DNA of 64,000 nucleotides. Source: a virus. Where the stretch lies: the IMG/VR virus record IMGVR_UViG_3300010373_000047, positions 1-64,000 of that record; one strand, 5' to 3'. Of the stretch, positions 30,962 through 39,391 are shown piece after piece. Positions within the stretch are counted from its first letter, which is position 1. The number at the start of each line of letters is the position of its first letter. The notes beneath the pieces were generated by a model. That model made no database searches. It saw only the letters and a list, made by a program, of their open reading frames with translations, and had not been told where the DNA came from. Both the position numbers and the translations under genes were made by a program.

Positions 30962-32352
30962 GCGTTCTCCAGAATTGATGCCGCGAGCTTTGCGTCGCCT
31001 TTACAGAACGAATGCACGTTCTGGTGGGTTTTGACGCACTTGCGGGTTGCGGTGAACTGCTTGGGCGCTCGAATCGATGCGCTGCCGATTGCGGTATAAA
31101 GCACAATCTCGTTGTGCAGCCATAAACCAGCACGCTCGAAACAGTCCACAGTGTAATTGGGAAAGCGTCGATAGCGCCCCTTGGGTTCGCGCACGTCGCC
31201 GGTTACGAATGCCGCGAAGCGATTCGGCTTCAACAGCGCGCACGCTTGAGCGATGATTGAATTGTACGCCTCGCAGAATCCCTCCCAGCCGAGCGTCGAT
31301 AAATCGTTCGGATCGTCGCTGTAAACCTCGAGGTCGAAATAGGGCGGACAGCTAAAAATAAAATCGAACGGCGCTGCTGGCTTTGCAAGCTCGCCAAGGT
31401 TCCGGCTATCGCCAACGATCCATATCGGATCGGGAAACGGATAGTGCTGGCCCTTGACGTTCTTGATGCGCTCCCATTGCGCTCGGTTCGCCTCGACTTG
31501 CTCTGGCCGCAGCTCGATGCCGACATACCTGCGCCCAAGACGCGCCGCGACGATGCCGCGAACGCTGCCGCCCGCAAACGGATCGAGAATGAACCCACCT
31601 GGCGGACAGTACCAGTAATACATAACCTCGCATAGCACCGGATCGAATATGCTGGTGCCGGAATGGTTCTGGGCGCATCCGCTATCGATGTTCTCTTGGC
31701 ACCACCCTTGGGTTTTGATTGCCACCGTATCGCCGTATCGCGCGCCTTTGTCGCGATAGACGCTATTCTCGCCCGCGCCACCTGGTATGGCGTCTTTGTT
31801 ACGGTGGCGCATGAAATCCAAATCGGGTCCGGTGTGCCACGTTAACGGCTTGCCGCGCTCGTTGTTGGCCAGCCGATCCGCCATGCCGCCGCCGCCCGAT
31901 GGAATGACTGCGCCAGACTTGGAATAGTCTGCTCCGTCCGAATGCTCGCCGCGCATCAAATCCTGGCCAAACGTGCGAGCGAAGCTGCGCCCCTTGCCGT
32001 CACCTCGTACCGTCTTGCCGTCTGTTCCGAGCGTAGCCGCTGGCATTAGCGAACGCCCTGGGCTTGCCATGCGCGCCCGATACTCGTCTTTGTCGTACCT
32101 CGCCGCTTCGTTCGCTTCGCCCGACAGCCCAAGAGCGTTCTCGCCGCGCCCGAGTTCAGACTGGATGCCTAGACTGATCCAATCGCGCTTACGCGACTGC
32201 CATCGATCCGATCCGGCGTTCAGAACCGAGAACGGAGGCTCTAGCCATTTGTCGGTCAGCTTAACGCCCGCCTTGTCTGCGGCTGATGGCTCTGGTGCGA
32301 GGTTGATCTCGTCGACGAACGATAGCTGCGCCCCGTGCGATTCCTTTGCCAT
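30958..32352 (-). CDS. Site-specific DNA methyltransferase (N4/N6 amino type)
   Basis: 464 residues from ATG 32352. C-terminal half holds the SAM pocket ILDPFAGGSVRGIVAARLG and RYVGIELRPEQVEANR, and the catalytic segment FIFSCPPYFDLE, the S-P-P-Y type used by N4-cytosine or N6-adenine enzymes. The N-terminal ~200 residues may recognise DNA. No partner restriction enzyme is present, so it probably protects phage DNA against host nucleases or marks it for packaging. The -10 box is 10 nt before ATG. Confidence 0.8.
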   Translation of the reverse strand: MAKESHGAQLSFVDEINLAPEPSAADKAGVKLTDKWLEPPFSVLNAGSDRWQSRKRDWISLGIQSELGRGENALGLSGEANEAARYDKDEYRARMASPGRSLMPAATLGTDGKTVRGDGKGRSFARTFGQDLMRGEHSDGADYSKSGAVIPSGGGGMADRLANNERGKPLTWHTGPDLDFMRHRNKDAIPGGAGENSVYRDKGARYGDTVAIKTQGWCQENIDSGCAQNHSGTSIFDPVLCEVMYYWYCPPGGFILDPFAGGSVRGIVAARLGRRYVGIELRPEQVEANRAQWERIKNVKGQHYPFPDPIWIVGDSRNLGELAKPAAPFDFIFSCPPYFDLEVYSDDPNDLSTLGWEGFCEAYNSIIAQACALLKPNRFAAFVTGDVREPKGRYRRFPNYTVDCFERAGLWLHNEIVLYTAIGSASIRAPKQFTATRKCVKTHQNVHSFCKGDAKLAASILENA

Positions 32353-32362
32353 ATCGACAAAG

Positions 32363-32390
32363 ATTATCAGTGAAAAACACAAAAAGTCAA
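32363..32390 (-). promoter_or_regulatory. Promoter of the methyltransferase
   Basis: TTGACT (32390-32385), 16-bp spacer, GATAAT (32368-32363), ATG 10 nt beyond. Very short or absent leader. Confidence 0.6.
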
Positions 32391-32427
32391 AAATAGTATG
32401 CACGGCGATGTGTATGCGCACTAACTA

Positions 32428-32447
32428 TTGGCCTACTAATAGGCCAA
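32428..32447 (-). terminator. Hairpin in the gap 32353-32525, possible terminator
   Basis: Perfect 8-bp stem TTGGCCTA/TAGGCCAA with a 4-nt loop, downstream of the 34041-32526 operon. No T-run follows, so termination is uncertain. Nothing else in the 173-nt gap can be supported except the methyltransferase promoter. Confidence 0.4.
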
Positions 32448-32525
32448 ATCGCGATGTGGTGGCGTCGTGGTGGCGATTTCAGGCGCGTGCATAGCATCAC
32501 GCCGGAATACGCATTAAATAGGGGT

Positions 32526-32729
32526 TTAAGCGGGTTCGTGTGGCGTTTTATGCGCCACAAATGGGGTAGCAAAGGTTAGACACTCGATACAAACCGGCCA
32601 GAATCGCGCCTTGGTAACGCGGGCGTTGGTGCGGACCCATTGCCTGCAGACGCTGAGCGCGTGGTTGAACCGATGCCATTTGCCGTCAGGCATTATCGCC
32701 CAGCCTTGTATTACTTCTGGGTCGTTCAT
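32526..32729 (-). CDS. 67-aa Cys/Trp protein
   Basis: ATG 32729 overlaps the previous stop. W-H-R-F-N-H, then CRQWV and PVCIECLTF give a C...C-x2-C pattern like the 63-aa protein at 19.6 kb. Last gene of its operon. Confidence 0.56.
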   Translation of the reverse strand: MNDPEVIQGWAIMPDGKWHRFNHALSVCRQWVRTNARVTKARFWPVCIECLTFATPFVAHKTPHEPA

Positions 32730-32902
32730 CGGCCGTCGCCGCCCGATGTCGCACCGTTGCGAGCGTGCGCCTTGAGCGCCGCGTTCTCGATCTCGAGTCG
32801 CGTCACCCTATCGTAAAGCCGGATAACGCGAACCCCAAGAAAGACAGCAGCAAGGGTGGACGTCCACGCCCACGCTACAGCTATAATAACCGCGATAGTC
32901 AT
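32726..32902 (-). CDS. 58-aa membrane-anchored coiled-coil protein
   Basis: ATG 32902 overlaps the previous stop (ATGA), its own stop overlaps the next ATG. N-terminal transmembrane helix (IAVIIAVAWAWTSTLAAVFL), then a helical segment (DRVTRLEIENAALKAHA). Reminiscent of small membrane accessory proteins; function unknown. Confidence 0.55.
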   Translation of the reverse strand: MTIAVIIAVAWAWTSTLAAVFLGVRVIRLYDRVTRLEIENAALKAHARNGATSGGDGR

Positions 32903-33126
32903 TCGTGCGCCTCAGCGTTTTTGCATCGTGGACAGAAATGAAGTTCGAGGTGGCGGGCGAAACTTGCGGTTGCTTCGGCATCGGGCTTGTTCTCGTGCGC
33001 CTCGACGAACTTGCGCATCTGCTCGTGAACCGTGCCGGATGCGAGAATTTCAACCGCATCCGCGATCCGTTCCATAGCCTCGGCTTGACGCTCGAGACGA
33101 TCACAGATTGCCGTTTCGGTGCTCAT
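32899..33126 (-). CDS. 75-aa coiled-coil protein with terminal CxxC
   Basis: ATG 33126. Helical first half (ICDRLERQAEAMERIADAVE) and a C-terminal H-F-C-P-R-C motif. Coupled to neighbours. Function unknown. Confidence 0.58.
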   Translation of the reverse strand: MSTETAICDRLERQAEAMERIADAVEILASGTVHEQMRKFVEAHENKPDAEATASFARHLELHFCPRCKNAEAHE

Positions 33127-33257
33127 GGTTTTGGAATATCCTTTCTCGGCCGTCCGCCCTTTTTGCCGTTCGCTGCTGATGCCTTGGCTTTCTTGGGCGT
33201 TCGGATCGAGCCTAGCGCCCGCGCAGCCTCGCTTATGGGGTGATGATCTTGTTTTTT
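33123..33257 (-). CDS. Basic 44-aa protein
   Basis: TTG 33257 is preferred (GGGG upstream; a TTG at 33317 overlaps the previous gene). Contains SIRTPKKAKASAANGKKGG and RPRKD, a Lys-rich tail seen in small DNA-binding phage proteins. Confidence 0.5.
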   Translation of the reverse strand, partial: KKQDHHPISEAARALGSIRTPKKAKASAANGKKGGRPRKDIPKP

Positions 33258-33282
33258 CAAATGACTGCCCCGAATCCAGCGA

Positions 33283-34041
33283 TTAAAAAACGTCCCCTCG
33301 TATCCGCCCGCACCCAAACCGTTCTTTCAGCGCTGTAATGATTTGCTCAGCCTGGGTTTCTGTAGCGTAGCTTACCTCGATATCGACGAGACCATCGCCG
33401 CTAGCCGTTTCGCGAGCAAGAAGCCGCACACAGAGCGCTTTGCCGTCAACCATAATCTTTGACTCGATCTCGTCAAGCCGGTGCTGGAGCGCCTTCTTCG
33501 CCTGATACGATGCTTGCTGACGCTGAAGAAGCTTTTCTTTTTCAGCTTTCGCCTGGGCGATGCGATTAACCGCGTCGATAATCTTGTCCCATGCGCGCGA
33601 TCCGTCTTTGCGCAACGGATAGCGACCGCCACGCGCGTTGTGGTCGTAGCCGTCAACAACCACAACCGTTTTGTCGTAGTTTGTCGATCTGTGCCACGTT
33701 CCGCCGATTGACTCAAACTCGACGTACACGGTAACGCCGCTCACCCGTAGACGCGACGAGCCCCACGACCACGACCTATCGCTACGCTTCGCCTGTAATC
33801 CGGCATCGTAAAAACGACGCTCAAGCTCGCCAACGACAGCCTCAAGCTTTGCCGCCTGTTGCCAAGCCAAGCCGCGTTTCCCTGCCTCGATCTTCTCTGC
33901 TGCCGTCCACGGCTCTTTAATGCCGCATAGATCGCACTGTTTGCCGCGCGCCACTGGCGTTAACGGGCTCCAGGAATGGTCGTGCGGTATCAGACCGATG
34001 GCGAGCGCGCTCTGGTATTCTGTGCTGTTTGTGTCGATCAT
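33283..34041 (-). CDS. 252-aa protein with zinc finger and coiled coil
   Basis: Start at ATG 34041, directly after promoter Q; the open frame continues upstream but is not used. QCDLCG with a preceding His near residue 20 may bind zinc; residues 160-205 form a charged coiled coil (AQAKAEKEKLLQRQQAS). Function unknown. First gene of the operon ending at 32526. Confidence 0.6.
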   Translation of the reverse strand: MIDTNSTEYQSALAIGLIPHDHSWSPLTPVARGKQCDLCGIKEPWTAAEKIEAGKRGLAWQQAAKLEAVVGELERRFYDAGLQAKRSDRSWSWGSSRLRVSGVTVYVEFESIGGTWHRSTNYDKTVVVVDGYDHNARGGRYPLRKDGSRAWDKIIDAVNRIAQAKAEKEKLLQRQQASYQAKKALQHRLDEIESKIMVDGKALCVRLLARETASGDGLVDIEVSYATETQAEQIITALKERFGCGRIRGDVF

Positions 34042-34048
34042 TTCCTTT

Positions 34049-34077
34049 ATCCTATCGGTCGGGTGAGAAGTTGTCAA
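34049..34077 (-). promoter_or_regulatory. Promoter Q
   Basis: TTGACA (34077-34072), 17-bp spacer, TAGGAT (34054-34049), then AAAGGAA directly before ATG. No operator palindrome. Confidence 0.68.
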
Positions 34078-34082
34078 AAAAA

Positions 34083-34364
34083 TTAGATTTCGACCTCGCG
34101 CTGCCCGCACAGACAGAGCCCGTTCTCGTAGCAATGGCGATGCTGAACGCCCTCGACGAGCAGTTCGGTATATGCCGCCGAGCCGGTAAGAGATCGCTCG
34201 CCATTTGACGTGCGCCCCGCCCTGAGCGCCCCGTTCTTGCCGACCCAGTACATGCTTCCGTTGAGCGTCCAGCATTCGTACTTGCTCGTATCTTTCGAGC
34301 TGTTGTGACGACCGCCGCGCATCAGTAATCCGATTACCAGGTTTGTCTTTGTCGAGCTTGCCAT
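34083..34364 (-). CDS. 93-aa protein, operator-controlled
   Basis: ATG 34364 with GGAGG upstream and promoter-operator F. Contains CWTLNGSMYWVGKNGALRAG and ends LCLCGQREVEI. Leader resembles that of the 90-aa gene at 22.9 kb. Function unknown. Confidence 0.62.
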   Translation of the reverse strand: MASSTKTNLVIGLLMRGGRHNSSKDTSKYECWTLNGSMYWVGKNGALRAGRTSNGERSLTGSAAYTELLVEGVQHRHCYENGLCLCGQREVEI

Positions 34365-34392
34365 CGTTGCCGCCTCCGTCTTTGATGATTCG

Positions 34393-34421
34393 AGATTAAC
34401 CTATCGATAGGTTTCTGTCAA
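34393..34421 (-). promoter_or_regulatory. Promoter-operator F
   Basis: TTGACA (34421-34416), 17-bp spacer with the perfect palindrome AACCTATCGATAGGT(T), TAATCT (34398-34393). The -35 box overlaps the stop of the upstream gene. Confidence 0.78.
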
Positions 34422-34600
34422 TAGCCGTGATAAAGAATTTTAGGAGCCGGAACTAATCCGGCCCCTCTGTAGCGCCGTTTTTCGTTCGTGATATTTGTCG
34501 AGCCGCAGTGCCCGCACTTGGTCGCCGGACCTTCCTGCTCGTACCACATGTGGCAATAGCCGCACACCACCTTATACACCGCTGTCTTGATACGTGCCAT
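34418..34600 (-). CDS. 60-aa zinc-ribbon protein
   Basis: CGYC and CGHC pairs 16 residues apart form a textbook zinc ribbon, followed by a basic tail. ATG 34600 with AAGGAGG upstream. Confidence 0.65.
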   Translation of the reverse strand: MARIKTAVYKVVCGYCHMWYEQEGPATKCGHCGSTNITNEKRRYRGAGLVPAPKILYHGY

Positions 34601-34613
34601 TGTAGCCTCCTTG

Positions 34614-34811
34614 TTATTCCCAGTAAGTTCCGCCGAGAGCTCCGCGAACCTTGGTTAGCCCGAGGCTGCGCATAATCGCCTCGCGCTCTTTGCGCGCCGT
34701 CCGTTTGCGAGCCTTTTTCATCTCGGCAAGGTTCGCCCCTTCGCAAGTCTCGCAATAATTGTCGCCGTCGCGCCCACCGATTTCTACTCCGCAATTCTGG
34801 CAAACCTTCAT
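34614..34811 (-). CDS. 65-aa zinc-ribbon protein
   Basis: N-terminal CQNC and CETC pairs, then a Lys/Arg-rich helix (MKKARKRTARKEREAIMRSL). ATG 34811; driven by promoter-operator G. May bind nucleic acid. Confidence 0.64.
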   Translation of the reverse strand: MKVCQNCGVEIGGRDGDNYCETCEGANLAEMKKARKRTARKEREAIMRSLGLTKVRGALGGTYWE

Positions 34812-34840
34812 CTTCTAGCCCTCCGTTCTTTGATGATTCG

Positions 34841-34869
34841 ACCATAAACCTATCGATAGGTTTTGTCAA
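34841..34869 (-). promoter_or_regulatory. Promoter-operator G
   Basis: TTGACA (34869-34864), 17-bp spacer with the perfect palindrome AACCTATCGATAGGTT, TATGGT (34846-34841). Best example of the set. Confidence 0.8.
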
Positions 34870-34874
34870 GCATG

Positions 34875-34910
34875 AAAAAGCCGGATCGAAAAATAAATAT
34901 CGATCCGGCT
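34875..34910 (-). terminator. Rho-independent terminator of the clamp operon
   Basis: AGCCGGATCGA (34910-34900) and TCGATCCGGCT (34889-34879) with a 10-nt loop, followed by five T; same stem as at 25.1 kb and likewise followed at once by an operator promoter. Confidence 0.87.
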
Positions 34911-34934
34911 CGCGCCGCTTCGTTGGGTGGGCGC

Positions 34935-36056
34935 TTATTCCGGCTTGGCTGCCGGAAACGGCATCGTGATTAGTGTAAAACCTGGGTGTGCTGGCGTCGT
35001 AATGCGCGCAGGCGTAGTCGGTCCGGTTAGCTCGATATCGGCAATCGTTTCGGGCTCGAACAGCGCGAGCGCGCCCCGAATATGATCGAGGTTATATTGC
35101 GCCCATTCATCAGCCGAGGAATTGATTGTGATGGCATCTTCGGGCGAAGCATGAACCGTCTCGTCGTAATCCGGCTCGTTAACCTGGCCCACTAATAGAC
35201 GCAACGAGCCCTGGGCGACCTTGATCCACACTTGCGGCTCGTTCGGACGTGCGAGAGACGCACGCATAAAATAGCGCCCTAATTTGCCCGCAGGACCGCT
35301 GATGATAGATGTCGGTTGTTGGAACGCGGGGTGGTTGACGATTGGGTGGTATTGCGGATATTCGCCCTCGAGTACAGGACATTGAACCTTGACGCCCGTT
35401 GTGTGTAGCCGGAACATTCGCGCCGTTGACGCGACAGAGACGGATGCGCCTTCCTCTCGCTTGGCGATAATCTTCGTCAGCGCGAGTGCCGCTTTAACCG
35501 GCATCACGACAGGGGTTGGCATTTTCGCCGGAATCATTTGCTCGAGTAGCCGCTTGCCGTCTGTGCCGACTACGTGGAGCGTTTCGTTGTCTCCACCTGG
35601 CAACAACCCGACGCCCGCAATGATGCGCGCCCCGTTCTTTTCGCACGCAGGAGCGGCCCACGTCAGCGCTTGTGAGAACACGTCGGGCGACAACAGCTCG
35701 ACCATATCATCCGTGCCGATCTCTAGCCGAGGAAAAGCGTTAGGGTCGATAGTGGGAAAACGGTATTTCGATTTTCCGATACGGACCTCGAGCATGAAAT
35801 CGTTGATCGAGTTGATCTCGATGCTTGGCGCATCGCTCGCCTGCGCTACCGCACGCAGCCGCTTCATGTCGATCACAGCTTCGCCTGGTTCGTCGACCTT
35901 ACAAATCGTCGACGCTGATATCGCGACGTTGTCGTCTCGGCACTGAAGGTCGGCACCGCCATCTGTTACGGCGCTCAACAATCCCTCGTCTTTGTCGGCG
36001 ATCTTGATTAGTTCAATCGCCTCGGCAAGCAGCCCACGATCAAAGGTGATCTTCAT
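34935..36056 (-). CDS. dnaN: DNA polymerase III beta-type sliding clamp
   Basis: 373 residues from ATG 36056, the usual clamp length. Three repeated alpha/beta domains: KITFDRGLLAEAIELI, central VFSQALTWAAPACEKNGAR with LHVVGTDGKRLLEQ (the D-G-x-R-L of clamps) and a final domain ending TLITMPF. Role: ring tethering the replicative polymerase to DNA. A phage-encoded clamp with no phage polymerase suggests reprogramming of host Pol III; the DnaE-tail protein at 19 kb has a clamp-binding motif and may be its partner. Confidence 0.8.
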   Translation of the reverse strand: MKITFDRGLLAEAIELIKIADKDEGLLSAVTDGGADLQCRDDNVAISASTICKVDEPGEAVIDMKRLRAVAQASDAPSIEINSINDFMLEVRIGKSKYRFPTIDPNAFPRLEIGTDDMVELLSPDVFSQALTWAAPACEKNGARIIAGVGLLPGGDNETLHVVGTDGKRLLEQMIPAKMPTPVVMPVKAALALTKIIAKREEGASVSVASTARMFRLHTTGVKVQCPVLEGEYPQYHPIVNHPAFQQPTSIISGPAGKLGRYFMRASLARPNEPQVWIKVAQGSLRLLVGQVNEPDYDETVHASPEDAITINSSADEWAQYNLDHIRGALALFEPETIADIELTGPTTPARITTPAHPGFTLITMPFPAAKPE

Positions 36057-36415
36057 TGCGGTTTTGTGGTTCCCTCGTCGAGATAGTAGTCGGCTACACG
36101 CGTAACCGGATTGATAGAGACGTGGATTTTTTGGATATCGTCGTCGACACCAAGCTCCCAAGGCTGACACGCGATGTGGTTGCCGGATGCGCGCAGAAGC
36201 TTAACCGCCAGAACCTTGTAAACAGCCGCCCTCGCCGTGATTCCCGCGACGTATTCTTTGATCTTTTCGTTGGCCTCTGTTTGTGCTCGTACCTCGATGT
36301 CGCGCTGCGTAATACTTGCGATCATATAGCGTCGCGCGTTGTAATAGAGAAAGCCGTATCGCACCGCCAAACCGGCCGTCGTCCCTAACGAGAACGCCGT
36401 AACAATTGCGTTCAT
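36053..36415 (-). CDS. 120-aa protein with possible N-terminal membrane helix
   Basis: ATG 36415 overlaps the previous stop. Residues 1-25 are moderately hydrophobic (FSLGTTAGLAVRYGFLYY); the rest has a helix and a strand-rich C-terminus. Directly coupled to the clamp gene. Confidence 0.58.
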   Translation of the reverse strand: MNAIVTAFSLGTTAGLAVRYGFLYYNARRYMIASITQRDIEVRAQTEANEKIKEYVAGITARAAVYKVLAVKLLRASGNHIACQPWELGVDDDIQKIHVSINPVTRVADYYLDEGTTKPQ

Positions 36416-36786
36416 CGCCGTAACCCGTGCTCAACAATCATCGCGTACAACGGACCGATTCGGTACGACGCACGCAGCAGCGCTACCGTCAACTGCTTAG
36501 CGTGCGATATCGTCTCGCCCACCTTAACCAATTCGCAATCCACCCATTCCGCAACGTAGTCGCGGAGCTCGGATTCGCCCTTGATGGCCTTGGGCGTTCG
36601 CACCTTGATCTGGTGATCAGAATAAGACTGCGCCCCGTCGACAAATTCCTGTGCTTTCTCGACGTTGGGCGCTAGGTTAAGCACCATATCACGAACTCGC
36701 ACAAAGTCTGGGGTGTCGGCGATTGTGGCGATATCGATAACAATCACCGCGTTGACGAAATCCTGTAAAACGCTTGCTGGTTCCAT
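36412..36786 (-). CDS. 124-aa hypothetical protein
   Basis: ATG 36786, 7 nt after a TAACTT -10 box, so probably leaderless. Helical; SVLQDFVNAVIVIDIATIAD and an acidic middle. First gene of the clamp operon. Function unknown. Confidence 0.6.
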   Translation of the reverse strand: MEPASVLQDFVNAVIVIDIATIADTPDFVRVRDMVLNLAPNVEKAQEFVDGAQSYSDHQIKVRTPKAIKGESELRDYVAEWVDCELVKVGETISHAKQLTVALLRASYRIGPLYAMIVEHGLRR

Positions 36787-36793
36787 GATGGAC

Positions 36794-36823
36794 AAGTTAC
36801 GCGCCTAGATGGCAAAAAGTCAA
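36794..36823 (-). promoter_or_regulatory. Promoter O (clamp operon)
   Basis: TTGACT (36823-36818), 18-bp spacer, TAACTT (36799-36794), 7 nt to ATG. Lies just after the stop of the DUF1064 gene. Confidence 0.6.
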
Positions 36824-36825
36824 AA

Positions 36826-37149
36826 TCACGTCTCGAGGATGTCGATGTGATGGATCGCGCGCATCAGCTTTTTTTTGATGCGATACACCGCCGTCTTGAC
36901 ACCTTTGCAGTCCTCGACTATCTGTTCGCCAAGCGAACGATAACGAAAGTCTGCAATATATGTCGCCACCTTCTCTCCGGCGACGTCGAGCCGGTATTTC
37001 GGTTGCGTCTCGTAATCCTGGATCAGCCCGAAATGGGCGAGCGCCGATAACGTTGCGCAGCGCCTCGCCTCTTTTTTGCTATCGTGTTTTTTGACGCATC
37101 CAGCCCAGCACACCGTGCGCTTTGCTTTATATTTCGAGAATTTCAGCAT
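36826..37149 (-). CDS. DUF1064-type nuclease-like protein
   Basis: 107 residues: KKHDSKKEARRC, YETQPKYRL, TYIADFRY, IVEDCKGVKT and YRIKKKLM in order, the pattern of the DUF1064 phage family, which has a PD-(D/E)xK-like fold. Possible Holliday-junction or structure-specific endonuclease. Confidence 0.72.
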   Translation of the reverse strand: MLKFSKYKAKRTVCWAGCVKKHDSKKEARRCATLSALAHFGLIQDYETQPKYRLDVAGEKVATYIADFRYRSLGEQIVEDCKGVKTAVYRIKKKLMRAIHHIDILET

Positions 37150-37672
37150 GTTTGGGGTGTTTTCTGCGTCGTCCGCGCCTATTGTGGTGGTATAGCCCGA
37201 TCCTTACCGGCAGCCCGATATCGTTCATAGCGATCCACTGTTTGATGGCGGTGCGTATCGATTTTTTATCGAGGTTCAGCATCGCGCACACACTATCGAA
37301 CGAGAACGGATAATAGATCGGTTCGTTTGTTCGCCAAACCCACGTTTCGCGCGTGGTTGTCGGGCGCAGCTTATTGCGCTCGTCAGGCAACCATAACGTA
37401 TGTCTGAGCTGGGTTGGTTCGTGAAGCACCCAAGACGATAAACCGTCGTCGTGCATGAACCACGCGACGGTTTTCGGCAGGATGCGTCCGAGGTGCTTTT
37501 GTTTGTCGGTTGGGTTCGGATCGTTGATCGCTTCGTAACCACCCTCAAGGTCTGCGAGCGCTTGGTACAGCACCGCGACGAAAATGCGCCGCTCGTTGGG
37601 CGACACAAGCTCTGTTGCCGTTTGGGACGGCAACAGAGAGTTTTCATCGTTGGTTAAGCCTGGGTCGTGCAT
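37127..37672 (-). CDS. 181-aa hypothetical protein, possible winged helix
   Basis: ATG 37672. SFDSVCAMLNLDKKSIRTAI near residue 130 reads like a helix-turn-helix, with a basic tail (HHNRRGRRRKHPKH). Probably DNA-binding; family not recognised. Confidence 0.6.
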   Translation of the reverse strand: MHDPGLTNDENSLLPSQTATELVSPNERRIFVAVLYQALADLEGGYEAINDPNPTDKQKHLGRILPKTVAWFMHDDGLSSWVLHEPTQLRHTLWLPDERNKLRPTTTRETWVWRTNEPIYYPFSFDSVCAMLNLDKKSIRTAIKQWIAMNDIGLPVRIGLYHHNRRGRRRKHPKHAEILEI

Positions 37673-38067
37673 CGGCCCGCGATCAGATCGAGGGCTTGCT
37701 GGCGATAGATTTCAGCCTTGCGACCCAAGATATCGAGACAGTGGGAAAACGACCAATCGCCGCGCGATCCGTTCGTAAACCAGTCGCGAGCGTCGTCGCG
37801 GTATGATGCGCGCACCTCCGGCGTAAGCTGCGGATCGGACTCGAACTCGCCTTTCAGGTCGTCGAGCGCTCGCTGTACCGTGTGGTACGCCAGAACGATC
37901 ATTGATCGTTGCTCGATTTCAGCTTGACGACACGCCTCGACAAAGCGCTCTGCCGTTTCGCAGCGGCGCTGTTTGCGCTTAGCGCCCGTCAACAACCGGA
38001 CCATGCTCGCGGAAAACTCGAGCGGCTGTGGAGCAGCCGCCGCCAGATCGGTGAAATCAACAACCAT
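37654..38067 (-). CDS. 137-aa helical protein
   Basis: ATG 38067 (GTG 38082 also in frame). Mostly helical and charged, with RDWFTNGSRGDWSFSHCLDI near the end. Driven by promoter N. Function unknown. Confidence 0.58.
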   Translation of the reverse strand: MVVDFTDLAAAAPQPLEFSASMVRLLTGAKRKQRRCETAERFVEACRQAEIEQRSMIVLAYHTVQRALDDLKGEFESDPQLTPEVRASYRDDARDWFTNGSRGDWSFSHCLDILGRKAEIYRQQALDLIAGRCTTQA

Positions 38068-38089
38068 TTTCGTGTAACCCACCCCCGAT

Positions 38090-39391
38090 TTACGTTGACA
38101 AGAAGCTAGCGCACGGCCCGTAGAATGTCAAATTTACCACTCCTGTTTCGCCGTCGCGCTGTTTGGCAATAATTACCTCGGCTGTGTCTTTGGCTTTCGG
38201 GTTATAGAATTTCGGTCGATATAACAACAGAACCAGGTCGCCGTCCTGCTCGATTTGACCAGAGTCGCGTAAATCCGACAACGTCGGACGAGGTTCGTTG
38301 CGCTCCTCGCATTTGCGGCTGAGCTGCGCAAGCGCAAACATGGCGACGCGCATGTCTTTCGCGATATTTGTTAACGCGATGCTGACTCCGGCCACCTCCT
38401 GTTCGCGATTTTCGTTTCGCTTGCCGGTAACGCCTCGCATTTTTTGCAGATAATCCACGATGATTAAATCCAATCCGCCAGCCTCGCGCGCTATACGCAT
38501 CGCCGAAGCCTTGAGCGTAACCGGATTGACTGTTTCGTCGTGGATATAGATCGGTAAATCGGCAAACGCTTGTGATGCCTCTTTAATGCGTTCGATCTCC
38601 TCCGTGGTGTATGGAGGTGCGTCAGTACCGCGCCGCGACCGAACCTTGGCGCGCGAGCATATCGCGCGAACCGTCAACGCCTGAGCCGTCATTTCGAGGC
38701 TGAATATCGCAACCTTGGCCCCTTTGTCTGCGGCGTTGTTCGCGATATTGAGCGCAAGCGCTGTCTTTCCCATTCCTGGGCGAGCGCCGAGAATCGTCGT
38801 CGTTTGCGGATGCAAGCCTCCCGTGATGGCATCGAGCCGCGCGAACCCTGTAGGCACCCCGACGGTTCCGTCACCGCTCAGCATCCTATCGGCCGTCGCG
38901 CCCGCGATATCGCCTACTTTGACGTGCGCCCGACGGACGTCGCGATGGAATATCTCAGCCAGCTCGCGTTCCGCCTCGGAGCAGATTTCGGCCGTCGCTG
39001 GGATCGGTAGCGCAAGCGCTCTTGTGCGGTATTTCTCCATCGCAGCCGCCATCGCGCGGAGCACAGCCTTGTCGCGGATTTCCGTAACGTACATATCGAG
39101 GTGCTCGATTTGCGCACCCATCATGCACGCCGTCAAATACGAGCGCAGCGCATTCTCGCTGTTGATAAATTTTCCTTTCGCAAGCAGGCGGTCCGCGAGG
39201 ATACCTTCGTCGATTGCCTCGGATTTCATGTCGGGAGCGAGCGCTAACAATTCGGCATACACGGCTCGGGATGCCGGTTGGTAAAAATCGCTAGGCTCGA
39301 GCGCCGCCTGGATCGGATAAATCAAATCAGCTCTTTTGAGCACGCATCCGATCAATCGATCCTCTTGGTGGGTTGCTGCCGGTTCTTTCAT
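38090..39391 (-). CDS. dnaB: Replicative DNA helicase (DnaB family)
   Basis: 433 residues. N-terminal helical domain (1-100), linker, RecA core with Walker A GARPGMGKT (202-210), FSLEMTAQALTVR, LIIVDYLQKM, ALAQLSR and DLRDSGQIEQDGD: all DnaB signatures. Role: hexameric 5'-3' helicase at the fork. It directly follows the O-like gene, as initiator and helicase (O-P or O-DnaB) pairs do in lambdoid phages. Confidence 0.9.
   Translation of the reverse strand: MKEPAATHQEDRLIGCVLKRADLIYPIQAALEPSDFYQPASRAVYAELLALAPDMKSEAIDEGILADRLLAKGKFINSENALRSYLTACMMGAQIEHLDMYVTEIRDKAVLRAMAAAMEKYRTRALALPIPATAEICSEAERELAEIFHRDVRRAHVKVGDIAGATADRMLSGDGTVGVPTGFARLDAITGGLHPQTTTILGARPGMGKTALALNIANNAADKGAKVAIFSLEMTAQALTVRAICSRAKVRSRRGTDAPPYTTEEIERIKEASQAFADLPIYIHDETVNPVTLKASAMRIAREAGGLDLIIVDYLQKMRGVTGKRNENREQEVAGVSIALTNIAKDMRVAMFALAQLSRKCEERNEPRPTLSDLRDSGQIEQDGDLVLLLYRPKFYNPKAKDTAEVIIAKQRDGETGVVNLTFYGPCASFLST
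38103..38131 (-). promoter_or_regulatory. Promoter N inside the 3' end of the helicase gene
   Basis: TTGACA (38131-38126), 17-bp spacer, TAGCTT (38108-38103); shares GCGCTAGCTT with promoter M. Confidence 0.5.
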
